From positions 121,942,622 through 121,987,788 of the forward strand of contig JBOZIK010000001.1 of assembly GCA_051453625.1 (NCBI GenBank): a DNA stretch of 45,167 nt. The letters run 5' to 3'. The DNA comes from Welwitschia mirabilis. Taxonomy: Eukaryota; Gnetophyta; Gnetopsida; Welwitschiales. The translations under genes and the position numbers were made by a program. Below are positions 9,277-20,800 of this stretch, in pieces (positions within the stretch are counted from its first letter, which is position 1; each line of letters begins with the position of its first letter). The notes below the pieces were generated by a model that saw only the letters and a program-made list of their open reading frames with translations, did no database searches and had not been told where the DNA came from.

Positions 9277-10809
9277 ATATGTAACACCTTATCTTTTATT
9301 ATTCTAATTAAGCACTATTTTCTTTTCTTTTCTCTTCCTTCATTCTTTAATGTTATTACCTAATAGACATAGCAGAACCTAAGATCAAAATTTACTTATG
9401 CCTTTATTAGCATTTTTGTATTTTGAAAAAAATGAATCATATTATTATTATATATTTATCTAGAATTAATTCCTAGGTTATTTTCACTTACAAATAATAG
9501 CAATATCATAAGTTTGTATCCTTCATTTCTTCTTACTTTTTTGTTATATAGAAAGATATCTTGTAAATAATTGATAAGATGTAAACTTTTCATAAACATA
9601 CATGGATAAGTTTAAGGATAATACTTAATTAATATAATAAGAGGTTTCAAATCCCATTAATGGCATTCTAACTCAATATTTAGCAACCATTTGGACATGA
9701 GTTGGTTTTACTTTAGGTTCTACACTTCACCTTGATTTACCCCTAATACAGAGGACAGGTGGTATATGAGGTGGATGCATGCTTACAAATGACCCCCCCT
9801 TCCTTTAACAATCTCTGTGTGATGCAAATGATTCATTAATGCTAAGGGTTCAAGATATTAAATTGGAATAAGTTCATACATGGGTAGGATAGGAGAATAA
9901 TGATTAAATCCACTTCCAAAAGGATATTATAAAAAAATGTAATGCAAACCATCTTGGTGATGAAATCCAAGTATGAGGATGAATATTATTAAGATTATCT
10001 TAAGTTAGTCTTGTTCGATGAATATACCACATAAGTGCATGCATATAATTCTAACTAATGTGAATATTTAATGGATTATCTACTTAGTTATAATAATTAT
10101 AAATCTTCATTAAGTTTATTTTATAGATTCAATCATAAAAGACAAACTAAGTATACTAGAATACTTCTATATTCAATATTACAATAATGAAAATCTAAAT
10201 AAAGAAAATATTCTTTTTTTCTTTTAATTTATTTTAATAATAATAAAAATATTCAAAATTTATTAAATCACATCTTAATAATATATTTAAATAAACTAAT
10301 ATATATGTAGAACTATGCCAATTCTAGAAGTATTCTTCTATGGTCATATGACAATCTTCATGGATTAATGCAATGAAGAGAAATAAAAGAAAGTATAGCT
10401 CAAGCATAGTTACTAAGACATAATACTTTACCCAAGACTCAAATGTCTATATTAGAAGTTAAGAAAATTAGTGATAAATTAAGGACTATTTATGTTACTT
10501 AACTACTAAGGTGAAAACTCTTATAAGCATACACATTCAAAGTAAGATAAAGGTAAAATATGTATTTTCCCTAATAAAATATTATTATTAAGTAATGAAA
10601 CTTAAGTTTGCTAACAGAAACTTATGTTAGATACTCAAATTTCCTATTAAATTTTATGTAATAATTTTTCTACAATTAAAAACATTAATTATAATAATTT
10701 TAGGCTTTAAGAAGACATCATAATTAAAAATTAATAATTAATTAATTATGGAGTAAAAGGTAAATTACAATAGTATCTTATAAATTAGGCTCATAGTAGG
10801 ATCATTAGA

Positions 10810-11009
10810 AACTAACTTAAGCCATTTTAGAATTCTAAAAATATTATTTGTAAGTTCATNNNNNNNNNNNNNNNNNNNNNNNNNNNNNNNNNNNNNNNNN
10901 NNNNNNNNNNNNNNNNNNNNNNNNNNNNNNNNNNNNNNNNNNNNNNNNNNNNNNNNNNNAACTAACTTAAGCCATTTTAGAATTCTAAAAATATTATTTG
11001 TAAGTTCAT
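10810..11009. other. 100-N gap flanked by an identical 50-bp duplication
   Basis: Bases 10810-10859 and 10960-11009 are identical (both begin AACTAACTTAAGCCATTTTA), with exactly 100 N (10860-10959) between. This is the signature of overlapping contig ends that were scaffolded but not merged, so one copy and the gap are probably artefacts. Confidence 0.85.
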
Positions 11010-11155
11010 CATTTAAGGTTAAAAACTATCAAATTTTCTAAAATTATAGTCCTATCGCACTATACTAAAATGACCTTAACTTCTAAATTACTTTGCATTT
11101 TTAAATGATTCCGTATGTTTTGAAAAGCTTATTTAATTCCTTAAAATTTGTGTAG
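10810..11155 (-). repeat. LTR block copy A1
   Basis: One of four copies of an LTR block whose plus-strand signature is ACTAACTTAAGCCATTTTAG, then ACTATACTAAAATGACC, then TTTTTAAATGATTC and AAAGCTTATTTAATTCC. Similarity ends near 11155; 11156-11354 is unassigned. The 5' side continues to 10397 in parallel with the inverted copy at 36160-36600. Confidence 0.65.
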
Positions 11156-11354
11156 CTAGATGGTCTCAACTATATTATTCAAATATACAACTCGCATACA
11201 CTCCCTTTCCAAAATAGATAAGCACACTAAGTATTATAGTGATATGTATTATATTTGTTTCCAAAATATTAGTATTAAACTCAAAACTACTAGCTAAGGG
11301 ACAATTGCTTAGAATTAATTACTTCTTTCATACAGTTTATCCCTTTATAGAGAA

Positions 11355-12094
11355 AAATTAATTTAGTTAAAACAAATTAAAATTCTAAAACTATTATTTA
11401 TAAGGTTATGATTTAAGATTAAAACCTATTAAATTTTTTAAAAATTACAGTCCTACTACACTACACTAAAATGACCATGACTTTCAAAATGTTTTGAGTT
11501 TTTAAATGATTCAATATGTTTTGGAAAGCTTATTTAATTCCCTACAACTTAAACTACTTGGGTTTTCAAATATCTTAACTTTTAGTTACAAAAATAAAAA
11601 TTATTTTATTACTATTTTTTGTATTTATTTTCTAATGTATTTTAACAAATAAATTTTGTACATATTATTACACATTATAAAAATTAAGGTTTTTATATTT
11701 TTACAATTTTAACACAATCCTAGACTTACAAGAAAATTTTAACTAATTAATACTAACTAATTAATAAGATATGGTATTTTTAACCTATGCCTCTATTTTG
11801 AAATTTTAACTTTTGTTAAAACAAATATAGTAGAGTTTTAACAACNNNNNNNNNNTAGCTTTATTAAATAGTATCAATACAAACTAATTTAGGAAGAAAA
11901 ATTAAAAAATTCACAAAAGAATTTATGATGATCTTTAGGATTACCAAGGAGTACTAGCCTAAAACAAAATTTTGAGAATCAGACTTTAACCTTAATAAGA
12001 TGGATCTAATTTATAATAAATAAAAAATATATTGTTATATATATTAATAAAAAAATAAACATGAATAATCAAGTATATATGGATTCCCAAAGTG
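11355..12094 (-). repeat. LTR block copy A2
   Basis: Parallel to 13690-14430 (A3) and, inverted, to 35405-36165 (A4). Shared landmarks include ACTACACTACACTAAAATGA, GATCTTTAGGATTACCAAGG, AGTACTAGCCTAAAA and a final segment ending CCCAAAG. A 10-N gap lies at 11846-11855. The copy ends at the 12095 gap. Having both A2 and A3 beside each other implies a local duplication or a second LTR fragment of the same family. Confidence 0.65.
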
Positions 12095-12194
12095 NNNNNN
12101 NNNNNNNNNNNNNNNNNNNNNNNNNNNNNNNNNNNNNNNNNNNNNNNNNNNNNNNNNNNNNNNNNNNNNNNNNNNNNNNNNNNNNNNNNNNNNN
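12095..12194. other. assembly gap (100 N)
   Basis: Unlike the other two 100-N gaps the flanks do not match. It separates LTR block A2 from the LINE fragment. Confidence 0.9.
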
Positions 12195-13680
12195 TAGATT
12201 AACTCTTCTTTCCTATTTAAGGATAAGTAAGAAGCTAAAATTAAGCCCTCATAAATTGGAGTGATTCCCATCCTGAATTCGATGTCTGTCTACAAATTTA
12301 ATAACTAACTTCTAGGATTTGAAAGTTTGGCCTTACTAACAAAATCCTTAGCTATCCATGGTGTCCTTTGATCAAAAAATGTATCTACATTATTTAGATT
12401 TGTAAATGATGGTAGAATTCACTCTTCGTATTCATGCATCATTGTTACATGTGCCACGAATTATTGAGTGATAAGAATTCTTCTCCTTTCCATTAGTAGC
12501 TTTTTCAGCCTTAATACTTTACTTGAGAGGAAGTATGAGTCTCCTCTTATACTTATCAAATTCTCTTAGATAATGGCCATTATCTCCTCATTACTACTAA
12601 ATTTTTCATTCTTTTTTGGTTTATTCTTTAGGTGATTACCAATTTGCCTTAGTGCTTAGCACTTTCAAATCTGCCTTTTAATTTTGACTCTTATACCTAT
12701 TATGTCTACTTTTATAGTGTAGAAAATCTTGTGGTCGCATGTTATTCATATGCCTTATAAAATTATATTAATATATTTTCTTGGATTGCATATTAGTTGA
12801 GTCTAATATATTACTAGATTGAGCCACTTCCATAGTTTTCTTGCTATAGAATAAGTTCAAAAAATATGTTGTATGGTTTCTACTCATCTATAGTGTTTAC
12901 AAGTATTACCTATTCTATAACCCCTCTTCTACATGTTGCTTACTGATCTTATGCTTTCCTTAAGAATGAGTCATCTCAAAATTGTTGCTTTACTGATATT
13001 CAATTTCCTCCATATCTTGTACGGTTGTTTGTTATATCCATATTTCTTAATTAGTAATGTTTTTGAGCCAACTAGATTTCTGTTTATGGATCAAGTATAT
13101 CTTTCCTTGGTTAAAGTGATTTGTAGGTCCATTAGATGCTCCCTAAGAATCTTAATGGCCTTACTTATGTTTTACTTTCTAATCAGAAATCTTCTCTCCT
13201 CCCCAATAATCCTTTAACTTTCACCCTACTATATTTTTCAACCAAATATTTGCTAGTCTAATTTCCTTGAATTTATCTAGTTTTTTTCCTAAACAATTAT
13301 AAAGAATTAGAAGGGGATATTTCTCTCCTAATCTTCTAGCTCATGAAAGATTCTAGCTTAGCTTCACTCAACCTTTACATAGTACTTTCTAGAAGGAGAA
13401 ATCCCTCTGCCTTGTATCTTGATCCCTATACTTTCTCTTTAGGATCCTCATCCATGGATGATTTTTTTTCACTTATATTCTCAAAAGAATTTTTGGTTAT
13501 GCCATTATGATGTTGTTCCTAATATCCTAAATTCTCTAGCCTTCGCTATCTTATAATTTTCTCCTAGGCCACCCTCCCTCCTTTCTCACTTCAAATGAAA
13601 TTCTTGATTATTCTATTAATTATATCCTTGATTTTTTCTAGAAATACTCTTATTGAAGCACTATATCTTTCTATGACTAA
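12195..13680 (-). mobile_element. LINE (non-LTR retrotransposon) 3' fragment
   Basis: Minus-strand frames near 12790-13050 give YKIWRKLNIS and VETIQHIF followed by IARKLWKWLN. These match the C-terminal zf-RVT region of plant LINE ORF2 (SVKSAYxxW, then ExxQHLFFxCxIAKxLWxWL), where a Cys/His zinc-binding segment follows reverse transcriptase. The Cys residues are mostly lost. RT itself is not readable; 13050-13680 may be its decayed C-terminal part. The fragment interrupts the Tekay-like LTR at 13680, so it inserted later; its 3' end and poly(A) are not seen because of the gap at 12095. Confidence is moderate because only short motifs match. Confidence 0.5.
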
Positions 13681-13684
13681 TTTT

Positions 13685-15715
13685 AAAAAACTAACTTAAG
13701 CTATTCTAGAATTCTAAAAATATTATTTTTAAGGTCATGATTCAAGGTTAAAAAATATGAAGTTTTTCAAAATTATAATCCTACTACACTATACTAAAAT
13801 GATCACAACTATTAAAATAATTTGAGTTTTTAAATGATTAAAGATGTTTTGAAAATATTATTTAGTTCTATACAATGTAGGATATTTAGATTTTCAGATA
13901 AATTAACTATTAGTTACAAAAACATATATTAACTACTTACTATTCTTCACATTTATTTTCAAATCCATTTTCATAAATAATTTTCTTAAAAATTACTACA
14001 CATTAGAAAAATGACTATTTTTAAATTTTCACAATAATAACATGATCTAGACTTATGAAAATTTTTTCAATAATATATATCTATTATTTAACCTATGCTT
14101 TATTTTGTGAATTTAACTTTCACTATAAAACCATAGTAAAGATTCTACAACTAGTTATGTAATAATTTGATTTAGTAAATAATAAATATACTAGATAAAC
14201 TAAATATTTTTGGTATATGTTGACTGAATATTACTAATGAAAATTAATATAGAAAAAAATCAATTTACAAAGCATTTACAATGAAGCTTAGGATTACCAT
14301 GAATGAGTACTAGCCTAAAAGAGATTTTTTAGGATTAGAATTTTCCCTTGATAATATTGATCTAATGCATAATTAATAAAAGATATAATATTATGTATAG
14401 TATTAGAAAACAAACATGGGTATCCAAAGGTTTCTTTTTCTTTTTTCATAGTAAAATTCTTAGTCACTTGGCTACAATAATCCATTAGTAATGTTAATCA
14501 CAAAGAATAAGAGACCTTTCATATCTCACCCCATCTTGGTAAGAGCCAATAAGAGGGAATAATCTCTTATAACATAATTTCATAAAAATCATGAATAATG
14601 GCCTTATGCAATGCTACATCATTCTACTAAAATCTTAAAAGAGATCATATGAACAACATCAGTAAAGAGCTTACTTGGAAAAATTATTAAATCATTAATG
14701 ATTAAAGATGAACATTTCAAAATCAAGAATCCTTAGCTCCAAGCTCCACAAAGCAAGAGAATAAAAATAAAGAGAGAGGAAAGAATGAAATGAGCTTGCA
14801 TGAAAAATTAAGAGTATCTCCTTTTTGCAAAAGAGAAAAAGGCCTCTATATATATATAAATAAAAGGTACATAGTTTTAGATTATAAGATTGCATGATTT
14901 ATCATTGATAAGTAGAATGAGTAATAACTAACACTGGAGTACAGAAAGAGACATTATATTTATGACTCATGCACCTAACTAGGGTGAGTAGTTTTTCTTG
15001 CTTTAATTAGTAAGGTTAATTACATGCATCATTTCCTCATGCTAGCTCATTCTTAATCCTTCACAGGCTCATAAGTAATTTTAATTTATTTAAGACATGC
15101 ATCAAAATAATAAATGCATAGGTCTTAAAATTTTTATGTATTATAATGAGTCAAACTCTTTAATTACAATGAATAAAATAATAGGTATGCTATGAACAAA
15201 GTTCCCTTATGCATCTTAAGAAGATAAAATTTATAATAGAGTAAATCTACTCATTTATCATTTTTGGTTCTAGGTAAGAGTGCATGTACTTGTTCACACG
15301 CTTATTTATTTTATAATACATAAAATATATCAATCACATAGCATAAGGAAGAAAATGTTTATTCATAATATAGTACACCCATCACATTTATCAAGAATTT
15401 AAATGAGTAAATAAGATGCAAAATATATTATTATATTCTATTGAAATTTTTAATTTATTAGTTTATCATGTGATTTTAATTCTTTACATAATGGGGTTAT
15501 CTAATTTTAAATTTTTGGATAGATTTTTTCATAAAAACCTTCTAACATGATTATTATCCTTTTCATGGTAAATTATGAAAATTACAAACTAAGGTTAATT
15601 TAAAATACCATCTTATTTTGATAAGGTTATTATAGAAGAGTAATTCATCATCTAATTAAAGTGTAATATAATTCGTATCCAAGTAATTAGGGTTTACAAA
15701 ATATGGAATATGATA
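13685..15715 (-). repeat. LTR outer part (A3), inverted copy of 33699-36170
   Basis: Landmarks shared with the inverted copy, descending: CATATTTTGTAAACC near the edge, ATTGATATATTTTATG, AGCATGAGGAAATGATG, CTAACTAGGGTGAGTA, the TATA run, TGTGGAGCTTGGAGCT, TTATTGGCTCTTACCA, GCCAAGTGACTA and the block ending CTAACTTAAG. The match is lost at 15716, where the old copia element begins. Confidence 0.75.
14846..14858 (-). promoter_or_regulatory. possible TATA box of the Tekay-like LTR
   Basis: The minus strand reads TATATATATATAGAGGCC, followed by a pyrimidine-rich stretch (TTTTTCTC, CTTTCCTCTCTCTT), a pattern common at retrotransposon transcription starts. The inverted LTR copy keeps a TA run at the same place (34961-34980) with a similar downstream CT-rich stretch, which supports it. 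Confidence 0.5.
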
Positions 15716-15754
15716 GATTAATATGTTAAAGTATTATTTAATGATAGAAGAAGG

Positions 15755-15979
15755 ATGGTTGCATCATGGAACAATGATATCTATCACTTTAAGTTAAATA
15801 GAATACTAATGAACAACATAGATATGAACACTATTTATCATCATAGGATTAACCACATTAATATACAATCTATGATTAAGTTGAAGTATAGCATTATAAG
15901 AAGTTCAGTAAATATAAAATATTTTACTAAGTGTAAAAACTATCTAAAAGCCAAATTTTGTGAAACCAATACCTACTGA
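15755..15979 (+). pseudogene. copia GAG-pre-integrase domain (old element)
   Basis: The frame reads YHHRINHINIQSMIKLKYSI and then FTKCKNYLKAKFCE. This matches the family pattern WHxRLGHIxxxxMxxL, then CxxCxxGK: the His pair is present, the Cys pair reads C and N, so zinc binding is lost. It is open for 74 codons, probably by chance survival. Confidence 0.7.
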
Positions 15980-15989
15980 TAGAATGGCT

Positions 15990-16800
15990 AAGAAAATAGT
16001 TGAATTAATGCATTTAAATGTTAATTCCTTTAGTTGAACCTTATTCCTTAGTAGTCATCTATTTTTTATCTTATTTATATATGATTTCACATAGTCTTGT
16101 TAGGTATTCTTTCATATGCTATAAAAATGATGCATTACATAAATTCTAGTATTTTGGGAAATAAGCCTAGAATATTGATAGTAGAAGGGAACATATTCAT
16201 CAATAATTCTAGGAATTTCTTCATAAGAAAAGTACAAAACTATGAATTACATTATTGTATTTCCCATGCTAGAATGATGTTGCTGATCATAGAAATCATG
16301 CTGTTAAAGAAATAATCATTATCTTTTATTTTGAAGTCACCTTAATGTGAATTGATTAGGAGAGGCCTTTCTAACTCATGATCCTTTGTTAATAAGCTTC
16401 CCATATTGGAAATATATTTCTAAATATGAAAATCATTATTTTAAGGAAATAATCTAGTTCTGTTTACTCTATAGCCATCTTGATGTGGATTAGTAAGTAG
16501 AGGGCTTTTATACCTCATAGTTTATTTATAATAGTCTTTCCCTTAAGAGCCTCTAAGAAGATGCTCCATTTGGATTATGTCATAAAATAGAGCCTAATTT
16601 AAGCAAGCTTATAGTGTGGTTGCAATTATCTTTATTACAGACATCCCATTAGTAAGTTTTAGAATGGTCTAGTATTGGCATGTTAGTTGTGCGTGATAAC
16701 ACATCAAATGTATACCATACTTATAATCTTGTCATCAAGAAGGTGGAAAAGTTAAGAGATGTAGCATTTGATGAGAAAATGGTTGATCTTAAAGCTATAA
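15990..16800 (+). pseudogene. copia integrase, highly decayed (old element)
   Basis: MAKKIVELMHLNVNSF near 15985 fits the integrase start (ELLDLIHTDVC), with the catalytic Asp replaced by Asn. Short matches follow (KNDALHKF for KSKDEALxxF). Near 16735-16780 the frame LVIKKVEKLRDVAFDEKM matches the conserved SRDVxFDE segment that joins integrase to RT. The central core with the other catalytic residues is unreadable. Confidence 0.6.
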
Positions 16801-17159
16801 CTAATATTTAAAATTAGCTCAATTCAAGGTGCATTAGCTAACATAGTTGTAATATCATAAAGAATAATAGGATAAAGTGATTAAATTTATACCAACCACA
16901 AAATTACAAGAATAATGTCCTTAGTGAAAAAAGAAAATCATGTCAATATATTATAAGATAAAGTGTAGAATTTACACATTAGTAATGAGAATAAACATGA
17001 TGGAATATGTACTATAGGTATGTTAAGAAGGTTTCTAAAAAGAGATAAATGTGTGTTGATGTGTAATTCTTAGAATGATGAAAATTATTATACCATGTAT
17101 GGTATATGAGTTACAATATTGTCCCTAGGGGAGGCAAGAAATGTAAAATAACTATAGCA

Positions 17160-17950
17160 TGATATTGAAAAAGAAAGTAGGGGAAATTGTTCGACATCAT
17201 ATGGATTCTTAAAATATATTAAGTTTAAGATGGGTCTTCATGACTAAAAGAAATGATAATAGCATCATTGAGAAACATAAGGTAATAATTATTGCTAAAG
17301 GCTTTCCACAAGTTAAAGGAGCTGATTAGGAATAAATATTTCCCTCACATCTAAGATGAAAACATTCTATATTCTATTACATCTAATAGTATAAAAAGCA
17401 TGAAGGCCTTACCAAAATGATATAAAATCTATCTTTTTTGGTCGAACATTTGATTTCGTGATTTATATTAAGTACTAAAAGGTTTTAAAGTTGGTTTTAA
17501 AAATGTGTATAAACTAATTAAGTCATTATATGAATTAAAATAAATACCTAACATTTGATCTTAGGTGTCGAGTAAATTCCTGGTAGGTAATGAATTTTAA
17601 AACTTGTCTAATAATGGGAATATTTTTATGAAAATTAATAGAATAAATCCTATATTATGTATGACATTCCATGTGGATGATCTGTTAGTAACTTGTAATC
17701 ACATAGATGTCTTGTCAAATTTTAAATATCTTTTGGCGTAAATCGTAAAATTATCAAATATACGTGAAGCACATCATTATCTTTACATGAAGATTATACA
17801 ACATCATAGAATAATTCAAATGTCTGTTGAAAAATATTTAGATGAGATACTTGATACATATCAAATTACTTACATTAAAGATGATATAATTTCATTAAAC
17901 TTGGACATAGGATATATGAAGATCACCATGTAAAGATTAATGCCACTTAA
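17160..17950 (+). pseudogene. copia reverse transcriptase (old element)
   Basis: Segments in order: LRWVFMTKRNDNSIIEKHKV and IIAKGFPQVKGAD (family SKWVFKxKxxxDGSIExxKARLVAKGFxQxxGxDY), then FHVDDLLVTCNHIDVL (family YVDDxLVTG, catalytic Asp pair intact) near 17670-17710, then IREAHHYLYMKIIQHH (family LGEAxxxLGMxI) and MSVEKYLDEIL. Numerous stops and shifts break it. A 30-bp direct tandem duplication lies at 17953-18012. Confidence 0.8.
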
Positions 17951-17999
17951 TTCTAGATAATTATTGAAAAATTATAATATCTAAAGATAATTATTGAAA

Positions 18000-18540
18000 A
18001 ATTATAATATCTAACTAACATGAGGCCAAAAATCTAGATGATGATAAATCTTCTTTAATAATTCTTAATGAAACTAGACAAATACTGTATAGAAGTTCTT
18101 CTCAAGGTCCTATGGTATCTTAAGAAAATAATACTTTTTGCTTAATCTTTTAATAATCTAATAATAAGATTATTACCTATGCTAACTTTGATTAGGATGA
18201 TGATATATTTTCAAAGCAATCTAGAATTAGTTACTTATCTATTTGGGAAGGTCTTTTATGGGTAAGCATGAAATAGAACTATGTTTTAAGATCAACTATA
18301 AAAGCTAACTATCATGATTTAAGTGAAGTTCTAAAGAAAGTTCTTAGTATTTAGAATCTAATCATGGTAGTAGACATTTATGTGTAGAAATCTGTTAATT
18401 TCTTTAATAGTAAGACCACATACAATCCATAAAGGATCTTGTCAAGAGAATTGGTCAAAAACATATTTTTATCATAAGAATGATCATCCCACTAAAAGGG
18501 TTGATATTTGCTATATTAAGTTAACATTAAATCCTGTTAA
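18000..18540 (+). pseudogene. copia RNase H (old element)
   Basis: Frames give ITYANFD-DDDIFSKQSRISY, then SMK-NYVLRSTIKANYHDLSE and VLKKVLSI-NLI. These correspond to YSDADWAGDxDDRxSTSGY, SKKQxxVSRSSxEAEYRALA and KExxWLxxLL of copia RNase H. The catalytic Glu of EAEY reads Lys in KANY. A weak match to the final TKHIDI motif (TKRVDICY) is near 18500. Confidence 0.7.
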
Positions 18541-18640
18541 TGATTTTATAATACTATTAAATGTAAAGAAATCTAAGAACCTTATGTGGCTATTAAGTTC
18601 TTCACCTAATTCTTTTAAAAGGAAAAAATATTAGTACTTT

Positions 18641-20299
18641 TAACTCATAATAATAGGCTTAATCAATGGATAACTAAATTAGGCAACTTATACACATAAC
18701 TATTTAAATAATATATAAATGATGTACCTTTGATACTTTAAATTATCAATTCATCATCATCCTATTTTTATTCTTACATTGGTAATGTAATGAAAACCAA
18801 GGAATTATATTCTAAGATAAATTTTATAACTATATTAGCAAACATGTTCATAATAACATGATGTATGTGTTTTCTATTGGTGGAAAGACTATGGTATAGA
18901 AAAGTTTAATAAAAATCAAAGACCTTAGGAACCTATTTGTAGGTATTCTATATAATTTATTAAAGGTAAAATTGCAATATTTTTTTACTATATTTATACT
19001 TTTATCTTTGATTAGAAAAGTATTTTTGTTATTAGTAGTTTTAAAATTAAATAGAGCCTTTTTGTTTCTTTAATAATGTAATCCTTAGGACTAAAATGGA
19101 TAATATTAATATTAGTGAAAAGTTAATAGATAATATAGTGAATGCAAGAAATGTAATTCTAATGGTTTGTAGTAAGACTAAATTTATAATTGAATTCTTA
19201 ATCATTCAAACATGATTCAAAATTGTCAAAGAAAATTTAAATAAAAATGAAAAATTTTAGAAATTCAAATGAATATCTTGCAAATAGAATAAAATTTTTA
19301 GGGAATCTAAAGCATATCTTATTAAGTCTCATTTGATTTATTTGATTAAATGAATATAATATTAAAAACTAATGATTATTGTTAAATTAAGCATGCTAGT
19401 TATATTAAGGATATGACAATAAGAGTTACAAAGGAATTTGAAAGATATCATATTAGACATATACTATAAGAAAATAATGAAAACATGCTAGAAAATAAAT
19501 GGTAATAAAAGTAATAAAAGCATCATCTAATCCATTTATAGTGGTCTAGATGAATCACTATTGATGCAGGCATTCACATTACTTATGGAGAACCAATGTT
19601 AGTTAAAAAATGATCTTAAAAATAGAAAAAGAAGTAATGTATTAAGTGGTAAGGATAATACAAGTTTTTGTGTTAATATAAGATGATTTTGACAAACTAC
19701 CACTATATTAAGGACCTCATGCATCTTAAATTTGACAGCAATTATCTTAATTGTCATTAGTAAAGGTAATAAAGATTTTTAATGTCGAATGTTATGGAGG
19801 TTTTGATAGAATTATCTTAAAATCATATAAAATAGTTCTAGAAGAAATATCATAGTATACAATGAGCTATACAACTTAAATCTTTTTATAATATGTCAAG
19901 TTCATGTAATTCCTATAATAAAAGAACCTGAAGTAATTCTGGAAGAACAACCACACTATAAAAGGAGATAGCCATTGAAGACCATAATGGTTCTTGTAAA
20001 ACCATTATTATATATATCATTTGAATTGTGGATAAATTACTAATAATCATAGACATATGAATTCTTTTGTCTTTTTTATAATGATTATCTAAAAGCCATC
20101 ATAAGAGATACTTTTTTCCCATTTAAATAATGTCCAAGTGGTACTATAGAAAATAATGTACTATAATGCAAACTGAAGATATGATTCAAGAAAATTAATT
20201 GTAATGGTATGATATATCAGTTTTGGTATATTAATGTTCTTGTTCATTTTTCTCATCATTATCTTCATATACTTATTCATTTTTTATACTAGGTGGTAA
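18641..20299. other. no gene recognised
   Basis: AT-rich, with only short random frames on both strands. A copia 3' LTR should start here but no second copy is available to define it. At 19905-19980 the plus frame PIIKEPEVILEEQPHYKRR faintly resembles the proline/arginine-rich linker between copia integrase and RT, too weak to call. Confidence 0.5.
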
Positions 20300-20399
20300 A
20301 ACATTTTAGTTTGTTGGCTCATCCATTGTCATGTCATAAACATTAGGACATGCTCATAAATTCTCATTGGATAAGTCAACATTAATAGAAATAGATTTA

Positions 20400-20800
20400 G
20401 AAGGTTGATTCCGCTCCTGTTTTTGCTAATAAAAAATGATGAAAATTATGTCATCCATTTCATCTTCATCTCCATTAATTACATGTCTTTCTTATGCTTG
20501 TGCCACTATTTCCTAGTTAGGATTAGATACATTCTTACCATAGAATAAACACCTTGCTTATTCTATAAAAATGAATGAATCATTTGATGCTAACTGCTTT
20601 TTGACATTAACCATTTTGAAACTATTCTTGTTGAACTTAGAACTATCTTACCTTATAACATTAAACCAATCAAATTAAAAAATCGCTTACATACCCAATA
20701 ATCTAAAACCAAGATGTTAAGAAGCACTCCATAATATTTTAGTTAGTCTAATTTAAGGTTTTTATCTTTTGCATTAGACCTACAAGTCTTTTCTATGTGT
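20400..20800 (-). pseudogene. TNP2 C-terminal DUF4216-like domain
   Basis: The minus strand reads VNVKKQLASNDSFIFIE-ARCLFYGKNVSNPN-EIV, matching the family pattern of a hydrophobic start, WYxNDPFxLAxQAxQVFYxxDxxxxxxWxVV. An acidic run (GDEDEMDD) follows, as often seen after this domain. Part of the same TNP2 pseudogene. Confidence 0.6.

Larger units (their letters stand above)
6345..15715 (-). mobile_element. Ty3/gypsy element, Tekay/Del-like chromovirus, interrupted
   Basis: On the minus strand, descending from 15715, I read a long LTR (outer edge 15715, inner edge 9280), a primer-binding site (9265-9276), gag (8090-7700), protease (7100-6830) and the start of RT (6600-6350), where the SIRE-like copia element cuts it. 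The Tekay/Del-like call is an inference from gag and RT motifs and from a TGTAACACC LTR end beside an iMet-type site. All coding parts carry many stops and shifts. The LTR is itself broken by a LINE fragment, short duplications and gaps. RT, RNase H and integrase remainders should lie left of the copia element, beyond the window. Confidence 0.65.
9280..15715 (-). repeat. long LTR of the Tekay-like element, with insertions
   Basis: The outer edge at 15715 is where similarity to the inverted copy at 33699-36600 stops abruptly. The minus strand there reads TATCATATTCC, probably from a TGTCACACCCC-type start by deamination; the inner edge ends GGTGTTACA. The two ends form a worn inverted repeat. 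Shared blocks: 13685-15715 with 33699-36170, and 10397-10815 with 36160-36600, both in inverted order. Between them lie a LINE fragment (about 12195-13680), an extra copy of one LTR block (11355-12094) and three N-gaps. Without the insertions the LTR would be about 4 kb, long but within range for this lineage. That one LTR spans the whole interval is inference. Confidence 0.5.
15716..18640 (+). mobile_element. old Ty1/copia element, degenerate
   Basis: Plus-strand domains in copia order: pre-integrase (15755-15979), integrase (15990-16800), reverse transcriptase (17160-17950) and RNase H (about 18000-18540). No gag or protease is seen: the element is cut at its 5' side exactly at the Tekay-like LTR edge (15715/15716), which suggests the gypsy element inserted into it. 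No LTR is recognisable after 18640. It is the most decayed copia copy here, with stops every 20-30 codons. Confidence 0.75.

Noticed and set aside
12933-13217. 94-codon plus-strand frame
   Set aside because: Antisense to the LINE fragment; its residues match no family and the minus strand explains the sequence.
14695-14895. 66-codon minus-strand frame
   Set aside because: Covers the LTR promoter and transcribed leader; composition follows the CT-rich stretch.
16097-16315. 72-codon plus-strand frame
   Set aside because: Sits in the decayed copia integrase but the matching motifs fall in another frame.
18380-18634. 84-codon plus-strand frame
   Set aside because: Overlaps the end of copia RNase H; apart from a weak TKRVDI match it has no recognisable product.
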